64,000 bases of DNA from Nitzschia sp. pyKryTriq1 (GCA_956465555.1 OY101130.1:372001-436000); one strand, 5' to 3'. Shown: positions 33,816 to 42,900, counted from the stretch's first letter. The notes: generated by a model not told the origin, from the sequence alone. Numbers and translations: made by a program.

Positions 33816-34178
33816 TCGCCGATTGCAAAGAAATAGATAATGATGCATAGTTTTTTAAATACCATTTTCCAGAACTAGAATGTTAGCTATGAAGGGATTT
33901 ATTCTGCTCTCCTCTCCCGTTAGCTTCCGCTATCGGAACAGAAAGTATCTCAATGGGAGCAAGTTGGATGAGTCGTCATGGTCTCGAACGAATAGTTGCA
34001 TTCGTGCTCTATGAAGGAACTTTTGCTGCTCGTGCTTTGATAATTGTGCAAGCTTGATCATTCCTAGACAAACAACCGCCAGTTTAAAATGCTCGACTCG
34101 CTTTTTTTTGGGTACATCTTGGATCCGAAAAAGTTTTCGTTTCCTCTTCTTGTCTCCAAACAATACGACAGGCAGTCT
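33816..34178. other. Convergent 3' spacer
   Basis: About 0.36 kb between the stops of fusion B and SET member 4. A minus-strand frame continues through it from the direction of the SET gene but has no protein features. Nothing else seen. Confidence 0.4.
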
Positions 34179-35129
34179 TCATAGTTCGTCCTCCTCGTAA
34201 TAGTACTGATCGTGATCACCACCACCATAATAATAGTTGGTGTAGTAGTCGTCGTCGTTCTCCTCCTCCATCGTGGGTGGCCCGAGTCCCATGTCGGCCC
34301 ACCCAGGATCGTATGCGGAAAAGTCGTAGTCAATCGCCAACTCTTCACCTTTCGCGATGTCCCGAATCGCATAAAACCCCAGCTTGCACCCCGTGTTATG
34401 AAATCGTTTGCGCTCCGCATCATCATTGTCATTCTTTCCTAAATTCATATTCCATTGCTCGTCCGTGTCGGCATGATTGGTAAAGCTACCAGAATCCAAA
34501 TCCACACATGCTACCGCGTGGGTACCGCTAGGCGTGGTCCATCGTGTATAGGCCCAAATCAATACATCGCATGCCAATGCCGGAGGAAGGCGTTGTAAAA
34601 AGGAACGATACTGCTCGGCGGTGGTAAATTGAGCGGTATATTTCGACGTCCAAATTAACGTTCCCGCTGGAATGGCTTGCATCGCGTAGTTTCCTCGTCC
34701 TCGTTCTTCTGTTTTGAGGACTTGCACGGGGACTTGGAATCCTGAAGAGGGCGACGATGATTCCCCTTCATCCTCATCATCAACAGAAGGAGGCAATGAA
34801 GATTGATCTTCACCCACCGTCTCTCGATACGCTTGTCGTAAAAAACGCCACGTCAAAGCATTGTGGACAGGAAATGCTTCGGGATTGTGCTCAAAATCAT
34901 GATGGTCCTCTTCACAACCCAACCACCAATAAATGTCCATCGCTGCCCAAGAACTCCAAACCTCTTCGGGTGTATAGTACTCCCTGCCGGGGTGCTCTTC
35001 TTCTTCTTCTGCTGTGATATCCTCCTTGGCCTGGCAGTAACAAGAGGAGTCGGGCCCCAATGATACTAGCGGTAGGAGGAGCATCCACCACAGCAGAACG
35101 ACTACGTTGGCAAAGGACGACTTGAACAT
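34179..35129 (-). CDS. Secretory SET-domain protein, cluster member 4
   Basis: A 316-residue protein starting at the ATG of a clear signal peptide (FANVVVLLWWMLLLPLVSLG). After an acidic segment there is a conserved region (WAAMDIYWWLGCEED ... FPVHNALTWRFLRQAYRETVGED) shared with the gene at 35717. A SET domain follows at about 128-272: GRGNYAMQAIPAGTLIW, VDLDSGSFTNHADTDEQWNM with N218-H219, then CKLGFYAIRDIAKGEELAIDYDF with Tyr268. The catalytic-position residues are present, so it may be an active methyltransferase. The C-terminus is a short Tyr/Asp/Gly-rich tail (YYTNYYYGGGDHDQYYYEED). It is divergent from SET member 5. Its SET type differs from the RLSMT-like one in members 1-3. Possible substrates are secreted proteins such as silaffins, or polyamines; this is inferred from location and signal peptide. 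Confidence 0.87.
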   Translation of the reverse strand: MFKSSFANVVVLLWWMLLLPLVSLGPDSSCYCQAKEDITAEEEEEHPGREYYTPEEVWSSWAAMDIYWWLGCEEDHHDFEHNPEAFPVHNALTWRFLRQAYRETVGEDQSSLPPSVDDEDEGESSSPSSGFQVPVQVLKTEERGRGNYAMQAIPAGTLIWTSKYTAQFTTAEQYRSFLQRLPPALACDVLIWAYTRWTTPSGTHAVACVDLDSGSFTNHADTDEQWNMNLGKNDNDDAERKRFHNTGCKLGFYAIRDIAKGEELAIDYDFSAYDPGWADMGLGPPTMEEENDDDYYTNYYYGGGDHDQYYYEEDEL

Positions 35130-35716
35130 TTTACTATTTTCGACAAATGAATCACACACGACACGACACAAGAAGACTGACTGACTGACTGATAGTAGTG
35201 GAAACAGCAGAACAGACCCTCGGGTAGAGTATTAGAGTGAGTAGGGTACCAGTACAAGTAGGGTAGAGTTGAGAGTATCATCAGAGTAAATAAGCTTTTG
35301 GTCATTGCCCGTGGTCGTCATCTCGCGTTGGTCGTTATGGACGCGATGGGAATGCGAACTATGCATGCTGATGGCGGGAACGATCCAGTTCATTTATGGG
35401 CTGACGCGCTCGCCACATGCGCGCAGGTCCGATGTCAACCGAGACCATTAACCATAATAAATTCAAATAAAGCGCGCAGTCGCCTCAAAAAAGTCGGCTG
35501 ACTATGTGTTTGTTTTATGTGGCTCGGCGGGCGGAGCCGGCTGCGGTGGCCTAGGATCGACACAAAAAAATTGATTCGGGGGTTGTATGTTGTTGTTGTT
35601 GTTGTTGTTGTTCATTGTTCCTCTGGTTCCCATATTTCAACAACAACGCATCTCTACTCGTATAGTCTACTACAGTATCAACAAGCAACTACAATACAAA
35701 ATACAATCAATCAATC
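35130..35716. other. Divergent promoter region of SET members 4 and 5
   Basis: A 0.6-kb head-to-head spacer. A GTT trinucleotide run occupies 35589-35612. No other gene or RNA recognised. Confidence 0.45.
35589..35612. repeat. (GTT)n microsatellite
   Basis: Eight GTT/TGT units about 105 bp upstream of the SET member 5 start codon. Confidence 0.85.
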
Positions 35717-36616
35717 ATGACCATTACTATTACCAAAGCTGTCATGTCGCTCCCACCCAAATTCTGGTTGATTGGAACCGCCGCCTCGATCTTTTTCTTG
35801 GCTTTGTTCGGCCAAAACCACGTGACGAATGCGGTCGAGGCACCCGCGGCCCCTTCGACCATGACCGAAGAGGCCATGGAAGAAACACAAATTTGGTCCA
35901 AAGGCGCACTGGAACACATTTTTCGTTGGCTCGAGTGCCCGCAAGAAGAAAACAATAGTTTGGTAGTCCACAATGAGAGTGTGTGGAAGTTATTGAAAGA
36001 CACCTATCGAGACGTCGTCCACGAGGATATTCATTCGTTGCCACCGCCCTCTTCCAAGAGCGATTCTCTGAAAGGATACCAAGTGCCTGTGGAAATTAAA
36101 AAGACCAAATTAGAAGACGGTCAAGAAGAAACTTTGGGTGTCTTTACCAAGGCCGCCATTTCCAAGGGCACGCTGATTTGGAAATCCACCAACACGGCCC
36201 AATTCACGAGCGGTGCTGACTTTCGAACCTACCTCAAGGCCTTGCCCGAATATCTCGCCTGCGATATCATTGACTGGGCCTTTCCTCGATTTACGGCCGA
36301 TCAAGAGCCGCTCGTTTGTGTGGACTTGGATCATGGAAGTTTGACGAATGCCTGCGTCTTGGAGGAAGAATGCAACATGGAAGTCAAGGAGGAACTGCTG
36401 GAAAATTCGGGATGTGAAATGGAATTTTATGCGACTCGCAACATTGCCGCGGGAGAAGAGCTCAAATTAGATCACGACTTTACGGAAGCGGAACTGGCCT
36501 TTGTGCCCTTGGGCCTGAAGGCTCCTTTGAGAACTCATCTGGATGACTACGAAGGAGACGACGATGATGATGACGACGACGATGAGGATGAAGATGAGGA
36601 TGATCAAGAATTTTAA
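35717..36616 (+). CDS. Secretory SET-like protein with degenerate active site, cluster member 5
   Basis: A 299-residue paralogue of the gene at 34179, sharing the order signal/anchor, W-L-x-C motif, VHNESVWKLLKDTYRDVVHED, SET. The N-terminal hydrophobic segment is at about 15-33 (FWLIGTAASIFFLALFG). In the SET domain (about 120-256) the N-H motif is N211-A212 and the Tyr of D-Y-D-F is H253 (KLDHDF), so the two most characteristic catalytic positions are changed; methyltransferase activity is doubtful. The C-terminus is almost pure Asp/Glu (about 278-297), which could bind Ca2+ or polycations such as polyamines. It faces the next gene in the same direction. A regulatory or scaffold role beside active paralogues is a reasonable inference, not shown. 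Confidence 0.85.
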   Translation: MTITITKAVMSLPPKFWLIGTAASIFFLALFGQNHVTNAVEAPAAPSTMTEEAMEETQIWSKGALEHIFRWLECPQEENNSLVVHNESVWKLLKDTYRDVVHEDIHSLPPPSSKSDSLKGYQVPVEIKKTKLEDGQEETLGVFTKAAISKGTLIWKSTNTAQFTSGADFRTYLKALPEYLACDIIDWAFPRFTADQEPLVCVDLDHGSLTNACVLEEECNMEVKEELLENSGCEMEFYATRNIAAGEELKLDHDFTEAELAFVPLGLKAPLRTHLDDYEGDDDDDDDDDEDEDEDDQEF

Positions 36617-37548
36617 ATAGCTACTCCTGCCAGATCAGGAGTAAGCAAGGAAAGATGTCTATTTTATACCGCTTTCACGCTTCGCTAGTAGGCGACTGAC
36701 CAGTTGACCCGCGGTCTGGGCTCCAGATGGAGCGGGGATACTTTGGATTAGTATTTAGTGTTTCTGTGATTTTGTGGGTTTTCTGCTGTTTCTTAGTACT
36801 GGTCTCGTCAGCTCACCGCCATACGTCGAGGGGGCATCGTCTTTTTCTACTCTTTCATTGATGTCGTGATCATGATTCCTTTCAGTCTTAGTCTTGTTGA
36901 GTCAGTCTCGTACGATGATGCACTTGATCAGTGGTGTGCGGGCGGTGGTGCCAGCAGGAAGCAGGGCTTTCTCGGACTCTTGTCCAGATACCACAAAGAT
37001 ATAGTGGTAGTCTACCGGTAGACTTTACTACAGTAGTAGGGCCCTACTAGATAGTAGTCAAATCCAATCTCTGCTGTACTCGTAGAGAGAAACTACTACT
37101 ACTACTACTACTACTCTGGTACCGGACGAGAGAGCTATGTAGTGATGGAACCAACAAACAAACACGAGATGAATAAGAAAGAGAGGAGAAACAACATCAA
37201 GCGCAAGGCAAGAGAACGATTTTCGATCCGATCGACCAATACTGGAATTTTTTCGTCTGGGCTTGGTCCGTTTGCGCAAATTTGCAGCCAACGCCACTGA
37301 CGTCATCGCCAAAAAAATGGATCCGTCTCGTCCATCACCTCGCCGTCGAACATAATATCATCGATCGCAGAGTTCTCTGTGTTCTAACAACGCATCATAT
37401 CTAGGTCAGACAAAGAGACGCACGTTTCTCAAAACAATAACCCAAGATAGAGGAAAAGAAGCTCTCATTCTTTTCATTCCATCCCCATACTGCCATACTG
37501 GACAAATCCAAGCCTTGTTATCGTCTATCTCATCCTACTGCCTCCTGT
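36617..37548. other. Intergenic stretch upstream of glutathione reductase
   Basis: About 0.93 kb with TACCGGTA at 37013-37020 and an ACT run at 37092-37115. A minus-strand frame at 37058-37312 looks random. No gene recognised. Confidence 0.45.
37092..37115. repeat. (ACT)n microsatellite
   Basis: Eight ACT units in the spacer upstream of the glutathione reductase gene. Confidence 0.85.
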
Positions 37549-39153
37549 ATGCTAAGCACAATGAGATTCTCTCCCCTGACTTCGGCTCTCTTGACCTTTG
37601 CGGCTTCGGCCTCGTCCTTCGCACCCCGCCCCGCTCTACTGCGTCCCCTCGCCACTGCTGTGGCAGGAGGTAGCCATGGCGGCCTCCGGTCCTCTGCTAG
37701 TGATGTTGGTGACGACGAAATGTACGATCTCGTAGTTATTGGCGCCGGCTCTGGCGGCGTTCGCGCCTCTCGTATTTCCAGTGGACATGGCGCCAAAGTG
37801 GCAATTATTGAAGGTCAACTCAATCATGGACCTCCCAACTATTCGGCAGTCGGCGGAACCTGTGTGAATGTCGGATGTGTTCCCAAGAAGCTCATGGTAT
37901 TTGCTTCTAGATATCCCAGTGAAGTGGGAGAAGCTGCGGGCTATGGATGGCAGGGAGCCACCGAAGGAAAGTTCGACTGGAAAAAGTTTATGGAATACAA
38001 GGACACGGAAATTGATCGTCTGAACAATGTCTACCAAAAGTTTGTGTTGAAAAATGCCGGTGTCGAAATTATTGAAGGATATGGAAGCTTAAATGGTAAA
38101 GACAAGGTCGATGTCAAGCTATCGAATGGAGAGACCAAGACATTGAAAACGAAAAATATTCTGGTCGCGGTCGGTGGATGGCCCTTCAAACCCGCTATTC
38201 CGGGAATTGAACACACAATCACTTCCAACGAAATCTTTTATTTGGAAGAACAACCCAAGCGTATGGTCGTCGTGGGTGGAGGCTTTATTGCCTTGGAATT
38301 CGCGCAGATTATGGATGGATTGGGTACGGATGTCACATTGATGTACCGTGGAGATATGTTCTTGCGAGGATTCGACCAGGATATGCGAGAGCATTTGCGT
38401 GATGAAATGGAGCGCAACACCGATATTGACATTCAATTCAATACTAATCCGAAGGAAATCAGGAAGAATGCGGATGGCTCTTTGACAGTGGTTACAGAGA
38501 ACGGAAAGGAAGTGGAATGCGACCAAGTGTTGATGGCCACCGGCCGAAAGGGAAAGTTGGACAACCTCAACTTGGAATCGGCAGGTGTCAAAACAGAAAA
38601 CAGCTTCATTCCTGTGGATGAGTACTCTCGAACCAACGTCGAGGGTGTATATGCGGTGGGAGACATCACCGACCGTATCGCCTTGACTCCTGTCGCCTTG
38701 ATGGAAGGTCATCGCTTGGCCGATACTCTCTTTGGTGGAATGGATCGCCCTGTCGACCACGAATTTGTCGCTTCCACTGTCTTTACCAATCCCGAAATCG
38801 GAACTGTGGGATACACAGAAGCCGAAGCCCTCGAAAAGTTCAAGAATATTGATGTCTACACAACGCGTTTCCGACCCATGAAGCACTCCTTCCCCAAGTC
38901 GGAAGCCTACTCCTTCTTCAAGCTCATTGTCGATGCCAACACAGACAAGGTCGTCGGTGTCCATGTGGCAACGGACGGTGCCGGTGAGATGGTTCAGGGT
39001 ATCGCAATTGCTGTCAAGATGGGTGCCACCAAGGCAGACTTTGACAACACTATTGGTATCCATCCCACATCTGCTGAAGAATTGGTAACGATGCGAACCC
39101 CTTCGTATCAATTCCGAAATGGTGTCAAGGTAGAAGAGCTTCAGACTGCGTAA
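37549..39153 (+). CDS. GSR: Glutathione reductase, predicted plastid form
   Basis: A 534-residue FAD/NADPH disulfide reductase that returns GSSG to GSH. The N-terminus (TSALLTFAASASSFAPRPALL) has a signal-peptide core followed by A-S-S-F-A-P, close to the ASAFAP motif that marks plastid import in organisms with secondary red plastids. FAD-binding GAGSGG is at 65-70. The redox pair is C105 and C110 in GGTCVNVGCVPKK. The NADPH-binding fold has VVVGGGFIALEFAQ. A second FAD motif is VYAVGDITDRIALTPVA. The C-terminal dimer motif H505-P-T-S-A-E510 supplies the proton-relay His. Length and motifs match glutathione rather than thioredoxin reductase. Start may be Met1 or Met5 (37561). It is convergent with the rhodanese gene, 170 bp apart. 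Confidence 0.95.
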   Translation: MLSTMRFSPLTSALLTFAASASSFAPRPALLRPLATAVAGGSHGGLRSSASDVGDDEMYDLVVIGAGSGGVRASRISSGHGAKVAIIEGQLNHGPPNYSAVGGTCVNVGCVPKKLMVFASRYPSEVGEAAGYGWQGATEGKFDWKKFMEYKDTEIDRLNNVYQKFVLKNAGVEIIEGYGSLNGKDKVDVKLSNGETKTLKTKNILVAVGGWPFKPAIPGIEHTITSNEIFYLEEQPKRMVVVGGGFIALEFAQIMDGLGTDVTLMYRGDMFLRGFDQDMREHLRDEMERNTDIDIQFNTNPKEIRKNADGSLTVVTENGKEVECDQVLMATGRKGKLDNLNLESAGVKTENSFIPVDEYSRTNVEGVYAVGDITDRIALTPVALMEGHRLADTLFGGMDRPVDHEFVASTVFTNPEIGTVGYTEAEALEKFKNIDVYTTRFRPMKHSFPKSEAYSFFKLIVDANTDKVVGVHVATDGAGEMVQGIAIAVKMGATKADFDNTIGIHPTSAEELVTMRTPSYQFRNGVKVEELQTA

Positions 39154-39323
39154 TCAAGCTATTCTTTCTATCCATGTCTCTAGCACTAAACCGCTGCTTT
39201 ACGATATAAACTAATTAGTCGAGAATTGAAGGCAAAAACGTATTTTGTCACCAGCATTATAACTTTGCCAAGCAGTGCGTGCATGCCAATCTTTAACTAA
39301 AAAGAGATGAAATTTTCCTCTCT

Positions 39324-39905
39324 TTAGACGATCCACAGCCCAGCAATGGAGGCAAAAAGGACGATGAAGCAACTGATATTGACTCGTCCAAAGTAGGCTT
39401 CTGAAGAATCCTCTTCCGTCATTGGAGGGTCCGTGGTGGAGCAATCCGCCGAGCAGGAAACGCATTCGGAAGCCTCACAGGGCGGCGTGACAGAATCGGT
39501 ATATACCAAAGGGTAACCCGCCTCTTTCCACTGTGAAACTCCCAGCGCATTGTACAGAGTGCCCATGAACCCAAACTCGGTCTGAAGCCTGACGATGGCC
39601 TGCCCGGCCCGGTTTCCGCTTTGGCAGTAGACCGCAATGGTACAATCTTTGCAGCCCATAATGGAATCGGGCGTAGTGCCAGAAATAGCCAGGTTGGCTA
39701 CCAGCGTGGCATTGTCAATGTGACCCACAGAAACCCACTCGGATTCACTTCTCACGTCGATCACGGCATCAAAGTCGCCATTTTGGATTCCCGCAAAAAA
39801 GATCTCCGGTGACAGCACTTCTTGGGCCGAAGCAATAGAAATCAAGCAGGAGATCCAGCAAAAGGCGAAAATGCACAGCATATGACGACGATGCCTATTA
39901 CACAT
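39324..39905 (-). CDS. Secretory, membrane-anchored rhodanese-domain protein
   Basis: A 193-residue protein with a signal peptide (MLCIFAFCWISCLISIASA, cut near AQ), a single rhodanese domain at about 29-135 and a C-terminal hydrophobic helix (about 176-193, FIVLFASIAGLWIV). Rhodanese features: AVIDVRSESEW, GHIDNATLVA and the active-site loop C94-Q-S-G-N-R99, a six-residue loop typical of sulfurtransferases. Between the domain and the anchor lies a Cys-rich stretch with five cysteines (PPCEASECVSCSADC). It could hand on sulfane sulfur or act in redox signalling on the lumenal or outer face of a membrane. Tail orientation makes a type I topology likely. Met9 (the signal-peptide Met) is an alternative start. 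Confidence 0.85.
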   Translation of the reverse strand: MCNRHRRHMLCIFAFCWISCLISIASAQEVLSPEIFFAGIQNGDFDAVIDVRSESEWVSVGHIDNATLVANLAISGTTPDSIMGCKDCTIAVYCQSGNRAGQAIVRLQTEFGFMGTLYNALGVSQWKEAGYPLVYTDSVTPPCEASECVSCSADCSTTDPPMTEEDSSEAYFGRVNISCFIVLFASIAGLWIV

Positions 39906-40263
39906 GATAAAAGATCAATCAAAATGCCATCAGAGATAACTCGGTAGAGTATCTGGTGTGTGACAGCAACATTGTACCCTACCGGTAGAGTAATAGAGCG
40001 CATGTAGTTCTTATTTCTTGCCTCGCAAACACGCGCTTTTCGTCGCTGCTGACGAGACAACGAGATATCGAGTCCGTCGAGTCGTCGACGACATCGGCTC
40101 AAATAAATAATATGATGAAGAAAAGAAGAAAACAGAGGATGCTGCATCGATGATTCTTCTTTCCTCGATAGAAATTTAGTAGAGGAGCCAGATGATCTGT
40201 GCGAGGATTGAATGAATCTATCTTCAGCTCGTCTAAACGCTGCCCTGTAGTTCTAGTTCGGTA
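39906..40263. other. Intergenic stretch left of the MITE
   Basis: Upstream region of the rhodanese gene, with TACCGGTA at 39980-39987. The last eight bases (40256-40263) are the left target duplication of the MITE. No gene seen. Confidence 0.4.
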
Positions 40264-40574
40264 TAGTGTTCTGGAAAATATGGATTCCATATTTCGGCCA
40301 TTATTTCCGAAAATATGGAAGGAAATATGGAAAAAATATGGAAATATTAACGCGTGTTCTACCGTCTTAAATATTTAACACGTTAGGAATCCGTAGTAAA
40401 TATTTACTAGTAAACCCACGCGGTAAATATGTAACACGGTAGAAACACGTGATAAATATTTAACACGGTAGAAACACGCCATTAAAGTTAAGTACCAGAA
40501 CAAGTAGGATGCTACGTAGTTCCATATTTTTTCCATATTCGGGCCTCGTGAATTCCATATTTTCCAGAACACTA
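40264..40574. mobile_element. Non-autonomous hAT-like MITE (311 bp)
   Basis: The element is bounded by inverted repeats of about 21 bp that begin TAGTGTTCTGGAAAATATGG at the left and end with the exact complement at the right. Both sides are flanked by the same 8 bp, GTTCGGTA (40256-40263 and 40575-40582), a target-site duplication of the length made by hAT transposases. The terminal TAGTG fits the hAT end pattern. The interior is AT-rich and noncoding, with subterminal copies of GGAAAAAATATGGAA in opposite orientation and two near-identical units of TAACACGGTAGAAACACG. There is no transposase frame, so movement would need an enzyme supplied in trans. Confidence 0.88.
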
Positions 40575-40689
40575 GTTCGGTAGGCCTCGCTTAGCTACTA
40601 CTTCTTAGATTCTAGCCAGATGACAGTAGAGATAGGATGCCGTATCTCGTCTTGTATGAACTAGGTATTTAGTAGCTTTCACAATCCTC

Positions 40690-41427
40690 CTAACTTTGTC
40701 CAGACGCTATCATTTCTTTCAAGCCTTGTACAAGGTTGTCGATATTAAAAGTTGGTGACGCGTAGTGGGAAGTTAGCTTCCGGTGATGGTCCAAATGATT
40801 GTTCGTAGACACCCAAAAAGAGGGAATCACTTTCATAGAAATCGATTCCAATTTTGGTGTATGGACCAATACATTCAAAAAGGAAAGAATAGCGGCTGCG
40901 ACTCTCATTGACGATGGAGAGATTGGCAGTAAAACAAGAGGAAGCAGAAACGGAAAAATGTAGGCCACCAAATATTCCCCCGGGGTGACAGCGTTGGCAG
41001 AACTTGGCGGCGTGTGAACGTTGAAGCGGTGATGGAAACGATGAAATGTTCGATATAAGATGGGATAGTCGTGGAAGGCTTTGTGGACTGTGTAGTACTG
41101 AATGGCGTGCATTGCAAGTATCCAAACTACTTCAAAGGTGAAACGGTTCCAACTTTCGACTGCTGGCTCCTTGTCCGTGCAAAAGACGACCACAGCGAGG
41201 ACATATACTGGTAGGCCAAGAAACATATGATTGAACACATTGTAGATCCAAGCTTGCCGGTAAAGTTGTTTTCCATTGGGCTGTTTCCACACACCCTCCA
41301 CGGTGTCCACAGAAAAGAACTCAAAGACCAACGTCACCGAGAGTGATCCAAGCGTCAGCACGGTCCCATCCAAAATGACATCTCGGAAACCTATATCTTT
41401 CAATGTTGCTGTGAAGAGATGATTCAT
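40690..41427 (-). CDS. Fatty acid hydroxylase/sterol desaturase superfamily protein
   Basis: A 245-residue membrane di-iron protein. The superfamily histidine boxes are all present: H115-x3-H119 (HKAFH), H129-x2-H132-H133 (FHRFHH), and the C-terminal NNHLDHH (H-x2-H-H) with a further H in KLTSHY. Hydrophobic stretches around 20-40, 65-83, 97-112 and 150-190 give about four membrane passes. Members hydroxylate or desaturate sterols, fatty acids or sphingolipid bases in the ER. The protein is short for a C-4 sterol methyl oxidase (usually about 270-300), and the substrate cannot be set. The MITE lies just downstream of its 3' end. The first ATG is used; no introns are needed. Confidence 0.87.
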   Translation of the reverse strand: MNHLFTATLKDIGFRDVILDGTVLTLGSLSVTLVFEFFSVDTVEGVWKQPNGKQLYRQAWIYNVFNHMFLGLPVYVLAVVVFCTDKEPAVESWNRFTFEVVWILAMHAIQYYTVHKAFHDYPILYRTFHRFHHRFNVHTPPSSANAVTPGEYLVAYIFPFLLPLVLLPISPSSMRVAAAILSFLNVLVHTPKLESISMKVIPSFWVSTNNHLDHHRKLTSHYASPTFNIDNLVQGLKEMIASGQS

Positions 41428-42567
41428 AATGTTGCCGTGCTCGTTCAGTTGTAGTTATTTGCAACTTGCGACACACATCAGGCAAGTGGAACCAACGTCC
41501 TTCCTCATGACTTAATGCATGCTGCGGTGCGGTGAGTGATGCGGTGATAAAAAATGCAGAAATGGCGCAATGGACTCCTTCATCCTCTTTACTCGAATTT
41601 GTGCGTTGAGTCTGCCCGTCGCCCGCTTGCCCGTACCTCACTTTTAATTGAAATCTACTGTTCTTCTAGAATTAATTCGTCATATTTAACTACACGGCAG
41701 GAGACACCCGTATGATATCTACCAATGTATTGCAAGAATGATATTTTGAATGGTCATACTGTACCGGGACTTGCCTTTGGGCCTTTTGGAAGGCCGCGCC
41801 CGGGCCAAAAGAATGACCGACCGAACACGTACATACTGTAAGGCATGTTGTACTGAATTGTACTGGTACGTGTACAGCACTCTGTAGCACTGGTGTCGTC
41901 ATTCTTTTGGTGGGCGAACCTCCCTTCGTTGTTGGCATCGACCACTCTAGACTATGGCACATGACCACTCAAGATAGTATGGGCTACAAAGAAGGGCTTA
42001 TTGTTTTGTTGAATCCGAATCGTGTTGTGTTTGGCGGGTTTGCTTCGGTCATTTTTTCCTGCAAGGCGAATCATCATCATCACGCAACAACGCTAGTAGT
42101 AGTTTTAGTAGCCACTATTGCTACTTTTTGAGTACAATTCGCGCAGTGGTCGTAGTGAGGCGTGGCTTCGTTGCTCCCACCATAAGTGGATCCCAAAAAG
42201 GCAGCTAGCTCGGGTGGAATTGTAGGGTTTCCTGTTTGCGTAGTATGATGTCGATTCCATTCTTTTGGTGGGCGAACCTCCCTTCGTTGCTGGCATCGAC
42301 TACTAGCTAGACTATACTCCGCGGTACCTACGCACGGTACTGGCTCTAGAGATAGGGCCCAACATCATCCATGACCACTCAAGATAGTATGGGCTTATAT
42401 TTTCATTGACATTTCACGACCAGGCTACTAGAGTAGAACAAAATAATACAGAACCCGAAACGTTTTCTCTTTCTCTATTGCGGTCTCACAATTATTTTCC
42501 GAGTCTCACCGACAGCACCTCCGATCCCCAAGCACAATTTTTCCAAGTCAAGTTTCTCACCGTTACC
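41428..42567. other. Rearranged noncoding segment with direct repeats
   Basis: No intact gene. Direct repeats of about 56 bp start at 41900 and 42259 (CATTCTTTTGGTGGGCGAAC...), and a 25-bp string starting ATGACCACTCAAGATAG recurs at 41961 and 42371. Between them lie a 104-bp block (41987-42090) matching 43639-43742 at 102 of 104 bases, and a 170-bp piece of the MYND gene. It looks like a local patchwork made by repeated duplications. Confidence 0.75.
42092..42261 (-). pseudogene. Displaced 170-bp fragment of the MYND-finger gene
   Basis: This block matches 45305-45474 (the middle of the MYND gene, around the codons for GNPAIPPELAAFLGSTHGG and the first Cys pair) with only three differences in 170 bases, in the same orientation. 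It lacks the start, the zinc-finger remainder and the stop, so it cannot make the protein. The close match means a recent copy. Confidence 0.85.
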
Positions 42568-42900
42568 ATGAAATTTTTCCTAACAACCAGCTTTCTGCTG
42601 ATCATTCTTGCTTCTACTACTTTTGCTGTGGAAGAAAAAACGACGAACATCCGCGGGGGTGCCGTCGACCTGGAAGAGCGGAATCTCAAGGGCAAGCCCC
42701 CATCGCCAGGCGGCGGCGGCGGCGGCCAACCCAATGGCAAAGCAATCGGATTCTATTGCTGTAAGCCTCACAAAAATGAAGACGCCTGCGATGACTGGGC
42801 AGCATCCACAACATGCCAAGAACGCATCCAGGAGCAGACCCCAAATGACTTCGATCGCTGCGAATGGAAAAATAACAAGTGCCAAGGCGTTGACAAATAA
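42568..42900 (+). CDS. Small secreted cysteine-rich protein 1
   Basis: A 110-residue protein with a classic signal peptide (MKFFLTTSFLLIILASTTFA), a short charged pro-like segment containing L-K-G-K-P, a Gly/Pro spacer, and a compact six-Cys domain with spacing CC-x8-C-x8-C-x14-C-x6-C. The same layout occurs in the gene at 44188. Conserved beyond the cysteines: CCKP-x-K, D-x-C-D-x-W, F-x2-C-x-W, K-C. Even cysteine number suggests three disulfides in an extracellular or lumenal mini-protein. The family was not recognised. The open frame extends upstream to 42406, but the signal-peptide ATG is preferred because the paralogue starts at the same place. Confidence 0.8.
   Translation: MKFFLTTSFLLIILASTTFAVEEKTTNIRGGAVDLEERNLKGKPPSPGGGGGGQPNGKAIGFYCCKPHKNEDACDDWAASTTCQERIQEQTPNDFDRCEWKNNKCQGVDK

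Noticed and set aside
38119-39111. Long open frame (330 codons) antisense to glutathione reductase
   Set aside because: The plus-strand frame is a complete glutathione reductase with all motifs; the antisense product is Cys/His-rich by chance.
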